Positions 1-6,079 of a stretch of DNA of 10,674 nucleotides are shown here, one piece after another. The position numbers and the translations under genes were made by a program. The notes below the pieces were generated by a model that ran no database searches, was not told the origin of the DNA, and saw only the letters and a program-made list of their open reading frames with translations. This DNA comes from Chloroflexota bacterium (GTDB lineage: Bacteria > Chloroflexota > Ktedonobacteria > Ktedonobacterales > Ktedonobacteraceae): NCBI GenBank assembly GCA_005881495.1, contig VBHI01000251.1:1-10674 (forward strand), read 5' to 3'. Numbering within the stretch: position 1 is the first letter of the stretch; each line of letters begins with the position of its first letter.

Positions 1-43
1 CGCTTATAGAGCGGAAATAAACATCGGTGACGGAAGACATCGG

Positions 44-77
44 CACCGCGAATACAGCTCATTATTCGCGGTGTTTT
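44..77 (+). terminator. Candidate hairpin terminator at left edge
   Basis: An 11-bp perfect inverted repeat (44-54 against 63-73, caccgcgaata / tattcgcggtg) has an 8-nt loop and is followed by four T on the plus strand. This is the shape of a weak intrinsic terminator. The gene it would serve lies outside the window, and no convincing coding region is seen at 1-190. It could instead be an IS-related palindrome. Confidence 0.35.
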
Positions 78-188
78 GGGCCTCAACCGCTGGTAATGCC
101 CAATTTTACGGCGAGAAACAGATCCGATGAGCTGCTGATAAGACGATCTTCTGTCTCAACGTTGTTTTTTGTCCGACTGCTACCGGAA

Positions 189-490
189 CCCCGTGGTAAT
201 TGCGGTCAATGTTCGACGGAATTCACCCCAATGCTCGAATTTTGCGGTCAATGTTCGAACACGCCAGAGCGACAGTGACTCGTATCGCTCCCAGAGGGGA
301 AGACGCCAGGCAATGGATAGAAATCTATACTGCATCTTTTGTTTGAAAAATGATATGTCCTATGAAAATGAGGCAGAGCATGGAAATGGTGTCGAACATT
401 CACCGCAATTTTTTTGCGGTGAATGTTCGACGCAATGGCTCTCAGCCCAGTATTTTCGTTCGATGATTCAGCGCAATTACCACCCCGACA
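189..490. mobile_element. MITE-like remnant with IS21-like ends
   Basis: The two ends are inverted: gtggtaattgcg at 193-204 is perfectly repeated as its complement at 472-483, and similarity continues inward to a tcga(a)c block on each side. Inside, ttgcggtcaatgttcga occurs at 200-216 and 242-258, and a one-base variant occurs at 414-430 and, inverted, at 392-408. Several copies of a subterminal motif at each end are typical of IS21-family transposase binding sites, but family assignment here is inference. There is no istA or istB coding sequence; only about 130 bp of non-coding DNA lies between the ends. The right end falls exactly where recognisable ISL3 transposase sequence stops, so this element probably inserted into, or recombined with, the ISL3 copy. 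A deletion derivative of a full IS is an equally good description. Confidence 0.45.
391..431. repeat. Perfect 18-bp palindrome with T5 loop
   Basis: The arm gtcgaacattcaccgcaa (391-408) is exactly complementary to 414-431, separated by five T. Each arm is one copy of the subterminal motif of the surrounding MITE-like element, placed head to head. It could form a strong hairpin or serve as a paired transposase binding site. As the T tract is in the loop, it is not a standard intrinsic terminator. Confidence 0.65.
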
Positions 491-1589
491 AGCTCTTGAA
501 AGAGCCGGGCCATATTATGGCACCCTTGTTCCCATCGCTGGAAAATGTAGGGGAGGTAGGGATCAAGTTGACTCACATAGCGGTGACGCTTGGGCTCAGG
601 AAAGGCACCAGCAGCCAGCCAACGTTGAACGGTTCTCAGGTGGACGCCGATCTGCTCTGCGATAGCACTCTGCGTCATCCCTTGCTCATGTAAAGAGATC
701 ACCTGCTGATAGAGAGCCATGCGATCTTGCTGATAGGCCGACGGAACCTCTTCAGCCTTCCCAGAACGCCGAGCTTTTCGTGTCTCTGGCCAAGCTGGAG
801 CCTGTTCCTCAAGGGCTTTTTGGACCTGCTGCTTGCGTGAAGCTGAGAGATGGCGAGCCAGGAGGTCCTCTAAAGCCTCTCCGAGATTTTTTAAGAGATG
901 GAATCGGTCCACACACTGCATGGCCTGGGGAGCGCCTTCTCGTGCAGCAGAGGCATAGGCACCTCCACGATCCCGGCTGACCACCATCAGATCAAGCTGT
1001 TGACGCATCCAGGCTGCCGAAGTTTCTACCTCCCGATTGGGTAAGAGCTCCACCACCCGCCTGCTCTCCAGGTTCACGAGGATCGTGCCGAAGCGACAGC
1101 CACGCCGAAACGAAAAATCGTCTATCCCCAGATGTGTATTCCCAAACGGGCAGCTAATCTGACACCCCCTTTGCCGCAGGTCGCCAGCCCAATGGAGGTG
1201 ATCTGCTCACAGTACCGAATCGTCATCCTGGCCCACGGCTCCACAAAGGCTGGGAGCCGCTCCGCAAACACTTTCCGCTCACAGATGGGGTTGCGGCAGT
1301 AGAATTTGCGAACCGTGAGCAAGAGTTGAACCCGGCGTCCTGCACAGGGCACATCTCGCAAGGTCCGCTGATAATGACTCTTGATCGACGATGACCGTTG
1401 AGAACACAATGGACAACATGATGTGGGATGTGTGGCAACGACGGTAATGACTAAGCCGTTTTCAGTGATCTGGATCTGCGAAACCTGCATCCCTTCAGGC
1501 AAAGAAAGCAAGGAAGTCCCTTCCATCACAACCTCATTCTTGGTGACAAAACAATCTTCGAGAGGTTCTTCTAGAAAAAATGATATCAT
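490..1589 (-). pseudogene. ISL3-family transposase, deleted and frameshifted
   Basis: The gene encoded a DDE transposase of the ISL3 family. The 5' piece (1122-1589) has the N-terminal zinc-finger pattern, with CCPLC around residues 58-62 and CRNPIC at 98-103, followed by the GLATCGKGG helix region. The 3' piece, in another frame, reads LGIDDFSFRRG (first catalytic Asp, near 1105-1133) without a start codon, then VVSRDRGGAYA (second Asp), HLLKNLGEALE and a helix-turn-helix QSAIAEQIGVHLRTVQRWL. The sequence RLGIH runs straight into THLGIDDF, which in relatives are separated by a linker of roughly 30 codons, so an internal deletion plus frameshift is inferred. Recognisable homology stops at FQELV near 490, where the MITE-like end begins; the remaining codons to a stop at 442 are foreign. 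Translation could begin at 1589 or at the Met codon ending at 1526, which has a GAGG upstream. It is almost certainly inactive. Confidence 0.85.
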
Positions 1590-1808
1590 TCCATGTCAAC
1601 TTGCTGTTCTCTACAAGGCAAGCGAGCTGTGTGCCCCCAAAGTGGCCATGAGCCATTCGGTGTCGTAATTTTAACTATTGTCTGTCGTATGGTGCGAGTT
1701 CAACCTGAGTTTGGATCATCCCACGCGATGCGCAACGAGTATAAGATTATGCTCAACTTGATGCCGTGATACAATACAGAATAAGCCTATATCCTAACAC
1801 AAGAGAAC
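1590..1808. other. Intergenic; possible ISL3 outer end
   Basis: No gene is seen here. The segment 1629-1654, read on the minus strand, begins ggctcatggccac and has the position and G-rich look of an ISL3 terminal repeat upstream of the transposase. The partner end was lost with the 3' truncation, so it cannot be confirmed. The AT-rich part 1740-1808 upstream of the phosphoesterase presumably holds its promoter (a tacaat hexamer is present), but I see no convincing -35 partner. Confidence 0.25.
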
Positions 1809-1815
1809 AAAGGAG
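1809..1815 (+). promoter_or_regulatory. Ribosome binding site, sets start at 1822
   Basis: The string aaaggag lies six bases before the ATG at 1822. A TTG codon at 1816 in the same frame directly abuts it and is too close to be used, so 1822 is the better start for the phosphoesterase. Confidence 0.6.
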
Positions 1816-1821
1816 TTGCTG

Positions 1822-2533
1822 ATGCGTCTGGCCATCCTCTCAGACATTCACGGGAATCCTGTAGCCCTGGATGCCGTTCTGGCCGATATTCAGAGCCAGA
1901 GCGAGGTTGATGCTTACTGGGTGCTGGGTGATTTCGCCGCTCTTGGCTACGATCCGGTGACCCCGCTTGAGAAGATTACTGCCCTCTCTCATGCCAGTTT
2001 CACACGTGGCAATACGGATCGTTATGTGGTGACGGGGGATCTCCCGGTGCAGCCGGAGAAAGCACTGGAAGATCCAGCTCTGCTGCCAAAGGTCATCGAG
2101 GCGGCAAGAAGCTTCTCCTCGACCAGGGGCTATGTCAGCGCTGCGGGCTGGCTGGACTGGCTAGCACAGCGATGACAAACTGGAACAACGGCTGGCTGGC
2201 TGCGAGGCGGACCTGGTCATCGTCGGGCATACCCATGTTCCGCTCGATCGTCAGGTTGGCAGGATACATGTCATCAATCTGGGCAGCATCAGCAATCCGG
2301 TCACATTGGGCCTCCAGGCTTCCTATGTGCTTCTTGATGCCGACGTGAATGGCTACAGCATACAGTTGCGGCGTGTAGATTACGACCGCGAGGCAGTCAT
2401 CAAAGCCATCGAGCAATCACGTCATCCCACCCCCTCCTTCCTGATCGGGTTCATGCGCGGGGAACGAGTTACCTCATCCGATCCGGGCTTCTTCCAGGCT
2501 GGCAGACATGCTAAGAACCGGGGGGAGAAATAG
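1822..2533 (+). pseudogene. Calcineurin-like metallophosphoesterase, internally deleted
   Basis: The product belonged to the calcineurin-like metallophosphoesterase superfamily (YfcE-like group), cytosolic two-metal hydrolases of phosphate mono- or diesters; the substrate cannot be told. The 5' frame (1822-2175) shows DIHGN at residues 8-12, GDFAALGYDP from residue 36 and GNTD at 63-66. The 3' frame, read from about 2171 to the stop at 2531-2533, shows VIVGHTHVP and VINLGSISNP, the last two family motifs. The frames switch at 2165-2175. WLDWLA runs directly into DDKLEQRL, whereas homologues have a stretch of roughly 30-40 residues here that includes the H-[AG]-S-P metal-binding motif. So a small deletion has both shifted the frame and removed a metal ligand. 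As the sequence stands, translation gives a 117-residue fragment that ends at TGA 2173-2175. The gene stands alone, with a good ribosome binding site. Confidence 0.85.
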
Positions 2534-2918
2534 GCGCGGGAATACCAAAGCAGATGGAGATTCAGGTAGGATAATCACCATCGCAGCCACTTCTCTGCTT
2601 GATGAGATAACCTCGTTGCGCAACGCGTGGGAAAATAAGGATGCGTTTTTGTCCCAGATCAAGTATACTACTCTTGGTTATCTTGATGCGGCCGTTCAAT
2701 AACAGTAACAATTCAGCGGGAGTTTCCAGGGGCTCTCCCTGACACTTGTAGGAGTGCAGAGGGCAGCGCCGTTTGCCAGGGTTAGGGGCCACGCATTCGC
2801 GGAATGCAATGGCGAGTCCCCGAAAAACGCTGTTTCCCTTTTTGCAGTCGCTGGCGGCTAGTCAAAGAGAGTGGGAAGGGACATCTTCCCTTTGTCAACC
2901 AATTACCTATTTTCATGC
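2534..2918. other. Intergenic region without a confident gene
   Basis: Short open frames exist on both strands (a plus-strand frame closing at 2702, a minus-strand one at 2562-2792), but none has a good ribosome binding site or recognisable motif, and they overlap each other. Small palindromes are present: gcattc/gaatgc around 2793-2807, and a bulged hairpin at 2863-2894 (caaa and gggaag pairing with cttccc and tttg) in the likely leader of the next gene. It may be a remnant of a decayed gene. Confidence 0.4.
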
Positions 2919-2924
2919 AAGGAG
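2919..2924 (+). promoter_or_regulatory. Ribosome binding site, sets start at 2931
   Basis: A perfect aaggag lies six bases before the ATG at 2931. The frame is open further upstream to 2871, but those codons are not preceded by a comparable site and encode an unrelated, non-Ala-rich stretch. Confidence 0.75.
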
Positions 2925-2930
2925 AAAAAA

Positions 2931-3770
2931 ATGGCAGAACCAAAGAAGCGAGAAACCAAAGCAAAACGCTCCTCGACCAACAAGAGCAAGGTGCGTGAGG
3001 CAGCCAACCAGCTGCAAAATGCAGCAACTACGGAGGCAGCGGTAGGTGTCCTCAACACAGCCGAAGGTGCTGCGGATTTACAGGCTGCAAGTGATTTGTC
3101 AAAGGCTAGCCGTGACTCGCTGGCAAAAGGATCCAGCGATGCAACACGAGGTGCCGATGCATTAAGAGCCGCACGACGGCAGGCCAGGCGTGGCAGAAAG
3201 GCCGCGGCTGAAGGTGAACGCGATGTCGCCCAAGGCAGTGAACTCCTCTCCGCATCCGAAGAATTAGCCATAGAGAGCGCGATAGTCAGCGAAATGAGCG
3301 CTGACGATTTGGATCACGGCATGAAACTCGCCTCGATTGCTGGACAGTTATGGGCAACCAGCAATGTACTGTCAAAGTTCGGCATGCCCTTAATCGCTGA
3401 CTTTTTGGAAGACAAGGGCTATGATTTGCAAGATCTTGCGGAAAATGTACTCTTGCGCTCGGGTGCAACACAAGGGCTGGCAACAGCAATGGCAGAGACA
3501 AGTGCCGAAGTCGGCGAACTTGGCGTCGGTGAGGTCGCGGAGGGTATCAAACAGTTTGCCGAATCAGAAGCATTGGAGAACCAGAGCGGCTTGCTGGCTG
3601 ATGCAGGTGAGCAGTTGACAGAGCAAGGATTAGAGGAGGTAGTAGCTTCGGAGGAACTGAGTGAGGCCGCAAGAGAGGTACGAGCTGAAGGTGTTGCTCA
3701 GATAGCTACAGGCGCCGAGGAAGTCGGTCAAGCTGAAACAGCGAGTGCCGTTGCCGAAGGGCTCAAGTAG
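2931..3770 (+). CDS. Ala-rich, helical protein of unknown function
   Basis: I do not recognise a family for this 279-residue protein. The first 22 residues are strongly basic (nine Lys/Arg). Residues 23-120 are rich in Ala, Ser, Arg and Asp/Glu with spaced Gly, and include a basic patch near 79-90 (RAARRQARRGRK). A more hydrophobic core, about 129-175, contains the only Trp (141) and the segment KFGMPLIADFLEDKGYDL. Residues 180-279 are very acidic and Ala/Gly/Glu-rich, with recurring A-E-G or A-x-G-x-E blocks. There is no signal peptide, no clear membrane span and no Cys. The pattern suggests long amphipathic helices, reminiscent of LEA-like or apolipoprotein-like proteins or nucleoid-binding tails, but that is only resemblance. 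The gene stands alone and faces the nuclease gene. The strong ribosome binding site, uninterrupted frame and consistent codon use argue that it is real. Confidence 0.75.
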   Translation: MAEPKKRETKAKRSSTNKSKVREAANQLQNAATTEAAVGVLNTAEGAADLQAASDLSKASRDSLAKGSSDATRGADALRAARRQARRGRKAAAEGERDVAQGSELLSASEELAIESAIVSEMSADDLDHGMKLASIAGQLWATSNVLSKFGMPLIADFLEDKGYDLQDLAENVLLRSGATQGLATAMAETSAEVGELGVGEVAEGIKQFAESEALENQSGLLADAGEQLTEQGLEEVVASEELSEAAREVRAEGVAQIATGAEEVGQAETASAVAEGLK

Positions 3771-3846
3771 AAAAGGAGATATTGTAGTCAAGCACCCAGT
3801 ATTCTTTTCTATCGATTGATGTTCGGGCTTTTTTCATATGGAAAAT

Positions 3847-3884
3847 AGGAGAGGAGAACGTATGGACACCATATACTCTCCTCC
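3847..3884. terminator. Imperfect hairpin between convergent genes
   Basis: The segments aggagag (3847-3853) and ctctcct (3876-3882) pair, and gtatgg / ccatat (one G-U) pair inside around an aca loop, leaving a bulge. It sits between the stop of the Ala-rich gene and the stop of the nuclease gene, where a shared terminator is expected. There is a T-rich tract at 3900-3907 but no clean U tract directly after the stem, so termination is uncertain. Confidence 0.35.
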
Positions 3885-3899
3885 TTCAATCTATCCAAC

Positions 3900-5609
3900 T
3901 CAATTTTTATACGTCTTAAAATCAGGATAGACGTAAACATTTCTATCTCCTATCGCTATCTCCTGCACATCAAGGACAGGACCGGACGGAGTCAGCGGAG
4001 TATCCTTCATCAGTTTGTTGTATAACGACTGAATTGGATGAGCATCTTCAGCACCAAAGGACACTTCATTCACCAACCGTAACACCTGGGGCCACGTTCC
4101 CCATGCAGCACGTCGGTCAAACTCTGGTCCATCAAAAAAATGTGCGAGATAGCGTCCAAGCACAAAAATGTACGTTTTCTGCACCTTCAAACGCTTCACT
4201 AGCTTTGGATCCAGACGCGCGAGCAATGCGTTGGCCCCATTGCGATTCAGCCATTGCACACAGGCCAACACCTGTTTACCCGCTTTATAAAAGTAGTCCC
4301 GCTGCCTTATCCGCTCCTGGGGCGAATAGGCGAAGAGGTCCTGAGACTTGAGTTCAAACAGGGCCAGCACTCCCGTCTTGCGATCAAAAATGAGGGCATC
4401 TACATCCGTCGTCAGGTCGCCTTGCACCCCTCTTAGTTCTACACTGTCAGCACTTCTCACGAAGCGTTTGTCCGAGAAAAGTTGATACAGGTCCTGCCGA
4501 AAGACCTCTTCATGCAGGTGAGATGCCGTATGGTACTCGTAGGAGTGCAGCCGCTTCAGTTCCCGTGTGAGAAAAAGGAAAGGTTCGCTCAGCAGCCCCG
4601 TTAACGACCATACAAGATGCTGCTCATCAAGGCGAAGCAACGGAGGTGCAGGTGTACCCGCTACAGAACAGTGATAGGAGACATTTTCATGAGAAAGGCT
4701 ATACGCGTCTACAACACGACGAATGGCTGCACTATCAACTCCAAGCGTTTCAGACAGAGCCTCGATCAGTGCAGCAGCAGCATGAGGAGTAGCTAACAAA
4801 GCTCTAAGGGTATATGAAGGGTGCTGCACAACAAATGCTCTGCATAGGTCGAGATGCTTCAAAGCCCAGCCAATGAGAACAGCCAGGACATTTCCATACA
4901 GTTCAACCGTGCAACCACCAATCAGCGTTTGAGCAGGATACAGAAAGTGACAGGCCATTCTCTTTACCCGCAACATGCCCAACCGCATATAATAGTCGTC
5001 AATCTCTTGCGTCGTTCTATAGACGGTCACATCTGCTTGCCATTGACTGGCAAATGCGTCTAGCTGTTGCTGGATAGACACTTTTTCCACAGCAAGTTCC
5101 TGCATCTCGCGCTCGTAGGTTTTGGCAAGCGCATTCGTCCACCATTCAATGTCTTCGCGCTCTCTCCACTCGGTAGGCATTTTCTTGCTGGCTATCCAGA
5201 CAGAGAAATCCTTCTGTCCTCCCTGCTGCATCCTCATGAAGCCAGTCTCACAATGCGCGAGAACTTGCTCACCTTCTGTCAGGCGATCACACTCCAGCAA
5301 TGCCTGATCCGCCCAGGCATCGAGTGTGCTATCAGTGACAAGAGGAGAAACATATGGAGACTCAGCGGCATTGCCAAAACAGAACTGTAGTGCCTTATGC
5401 CAACCTGAAGAGTACAGGTATGAGTTATGCGCAGTAGCACCCTGAGTAGCAGCATTCAACGTATCTTGCAACTTGAGGTAGTGCCAATCTCTAGCGCTTG
5501 TAAGAGCAACGACAGCACTGCCCCTATGGGCGGGAAAAGTCTGGCGAATGCGCTCCTGCTGTTCATCTATCAATTGACAGAGTTGCTCTTGTTTGGAAAG
5601 TGAACTCAT
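3900..5609 (-). CDS. Large protein with C-terminal PD-(D/E)XK nuclease core
   Basis: This 569-residue protein is otherwise unfamiliar. Its C-terminal third shows a PD-(D/E)XK nuclease signature: an acidic helix HEEVFRQDLYQLF (residues 366-378), TDVDALIFD (401-409, Asp404 likely metal ligand), a turn, then ALFELKSQ (416-423, Glu419 and Lys421), followed by a basic helix QERIRQRDYF. The order and 15-residue spacing from D404 to E-x-K fit the fold. Residues 1-360 are mostly helical, with a Trp-rich region near 139-157 and a hydrophobic helix at 237-256 that is probably buried rather than a membrane span. No methyltransferase, helicase or ATPase partner is adjacent. Start: ATG ending at 5609 is preceded by aaagga at a six-base spacing. 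Before the IS insertion the upstream neighbour on this strand was the PEGA-like membrane protein, 98 bp away. A defence or DNA-repair nuclease is plausible but not shown. Confidence 0.8.
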   Translation of the reverse strand: MSSLSKQEQLCQLIDEQQERIRQTFPAHRGSAVVALTSARDWHYLKLQDTLNAATQGATAHNSYLYSSGWHKALQFCFGNAAESPYVSPLVTDSTLDAWADQALLECDRLTEGEQVLAHCETGFMRMQQGGQKDFSVWIASKKMPTEWREREDIEWWTNALAKTYEREMQELAVEKVSIQQQLDAFASQWQADVTVYRTTQEIDDYYMRLGMLRVKRMACHFLYPAQTLIGGCTVELYGNVLAVLIGWALKHLDLCRAFVVQHPSYTLRALLATPHAAAALIEALSETLGVDSAAIRRVVDAYSLSHENVSYHCSVAGTPAPPLLRLDEQHLVWSLTGLLSEPFLFLTRELKRLHSYEYHTASHLHEEVFRQDLYQLFSDKRFVRSADSVELRGVQGDLTTDVDALIFDRKTGVLALFELKSQDLFAYSPQERIRQRDYFYKAGKQVLACVQWLNRNGANALLARLDPKLVKRLKVQKTYIFVLGRYLAHFFDGPEFDRRAAWGTWPQVLRLVNEVSFGAEDAHPIQSLYNKLMKDTPLTPSGPVLDVQEIAIGDRNVYVYPDFKTYKN

Positions 5610-5707
5610 CTTCGATCCTTTATGTATGCTATTCCCAACGCGAAGCGCAACGATAAACGCTTCTGCATCAAGAAAAGGTAACAGTCAGCCAGGGCCAAGA
5701 ACATAGT

Positions 5708-5785
5708 TTATTCTCGGCCTACAACGGAAATCATGCTCCTACTGACGTTACCTAGCACACTGGCGAAGTCATGAGACCAATTTAC
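5708..5785 (-). pseudogene. Severed 3' end of the PEGA-like protein gene
   Basis: Read on the minus strand from the IS left boundary, this segment stays open for 25 codons (VNWSHDFASV...ISVVGRE) and closes with TAA at 5708-5710. Its frame matches that of the large minus-strand gene ending at the other side of the IS when the element 5786-7323 is removed. I infer it is the original C-terminus of that protein. A 25-codon open frame alone is weak proof, but the frame match and the IS-derived stop at the other junction support it. Confidence 0.55.
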
Positions 5786-5793
5786 CTCCTGCC

Positions 5794-5837
5794 GCCGCCG
5801 AAAGCCCCTGACTTCTAGCCATGGGGATGAAGGCGGC
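5794..5837 (+). repeat. Left-end hairpin of the IS605-type element
   Basis: Nested pairing: gccgcc (5794-5799) with ggcggc (5832-5837), a symmetric 5-by-5 internal loop, then cccc (5805-5808) with gggg (5823-5826). It lies 8 bp inside the proposed left boundary, fitting the subterminal hairpin bound by Y1 transposases. The RHH stop codon (5815-5817) lies in its loop, so on the minus strand the same structure may also act as a terminator. Confidence 0.6.
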
Positions 5838-6003
5838 GTTTCTTTTTGGAGTGGGGTGGTGGGGCATAGGTCGGATCGTTCCACACGAGATACACCTCGA
5901 CGGCCCGCCGGATCACCTCCGCCATGGCGACCCCTTCCTGTTCTGCTTGCACATGCAGACGTTCGAGTTGCTTTTCTGTGAAGTAAACATTTGTTCGTTT
6001 CAT
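5815..6003 (-). CDS. Small ribbon-helix-helix DNA-binding protein
   Basis: This 62-residue protein has the ribbon-helix-helix (CopG/Arc-like) layout: a short strand RTNVYF (3-8), helix one TEKQLERLHVQAEQEG (9-24), helix two AMAEVIRRAVEVYLV (26-40), then a Pro-rich and Lys/Arg/His-rich tail (44-62) that may add DNA contacts. Such proteins act as dimers, with the strand in the major groove, and usually repress promoters nearby. It is divergent from tnpB with a 76-bp gap that holds both promoters, so it probably controls itself and tnpB. An alternative start two codons upstream (ATG ending at 6009) is possible; the frame is open still further, but with no supporting signal. Its 3' end is built into the left-end hairpin. 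It is not an antitoxin of a visible toxin, as no toxin gene is adjacent. Confidence 0.75.
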   Translation of the reverse strand: MKRTNVYFTEKQLERLHVQAEQEGVAMAEVIRRAVEVYLVWNDPTYAPPPHSKKKRRLHPHG

Positions 6004-6015
6004 GCTCATGCTCGC

Positions 6016-6044
6016 TTGACATATGCCATCTATGCGTGTATAGT
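6016..6044 (+). promoter_or_regulatory. Sigma-70-type promoter of tnpB
   Basis: A perfect -35 TTGACA (6016-6021), 17-bp spacer, and -10 TATAGT (6039-6044, five of six consensus). Transcription would begin near 6051 and give a leader of about 29 nt before the tnpB ATG at 6080. It overlaps the opposing promoter. Confidence 0.75.
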
Positions 6045-6045
6045 G

Positions 6046-6074
6046 AGTATAGCAGAACACCAGTAGAAAGGCAA
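6046..6074 (-). promoter_or_regulatory. Sigma-70-type promoter of the RHH gene
   Basis: On the minus strand, -35 TTGCCT (complement of 6069-6074), 17-bp spacer and -10 TATACT (complement of 6046-6051). Start near 6039 gives a leader of about 36 nt. Its -10 is separated by one base from the tnpB -10, and the two together form the partial palindrome tatagtgagtata, a candidate RHH operator. Confidence 0.6.
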
Positions 6075-6079
6075 GAGGC

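Noticed and set aside
200..430. CRISPR array
   Set aside because: The repeated 17-mer occurs at irregular spacing, in both orientations and in few copies, as in IS ends; there are no cas genes. The 43-bp repeats at 8931-9016 are directly adjacent, without spacers.
169..693. Plus-strand open frame over the left remnant and ISL3
   Set aside because: It runs across the MITE-like repeats and antisense to the ISL3 helix-turn-helix region, and has no ribosome binding site.
2562..2792. Small opposing open frames in the 2508-2792 region
   Set aside because: They overlap each other, lack ribosome binding sites and show no family motif; kept only as a note on the intergenic region.
4034..5390. Several plus-strand frames inside the nuclease gene
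   Set aside because: All are antisense to an intact 569-codon gene with a good start and a clear nuclease signature.
5642..5663. Hairpin gaagcg/cgcttc upstream of the nuclease gene as a terminator
   Set aside because: The stem is only 6 bp and has no T tract on either side.
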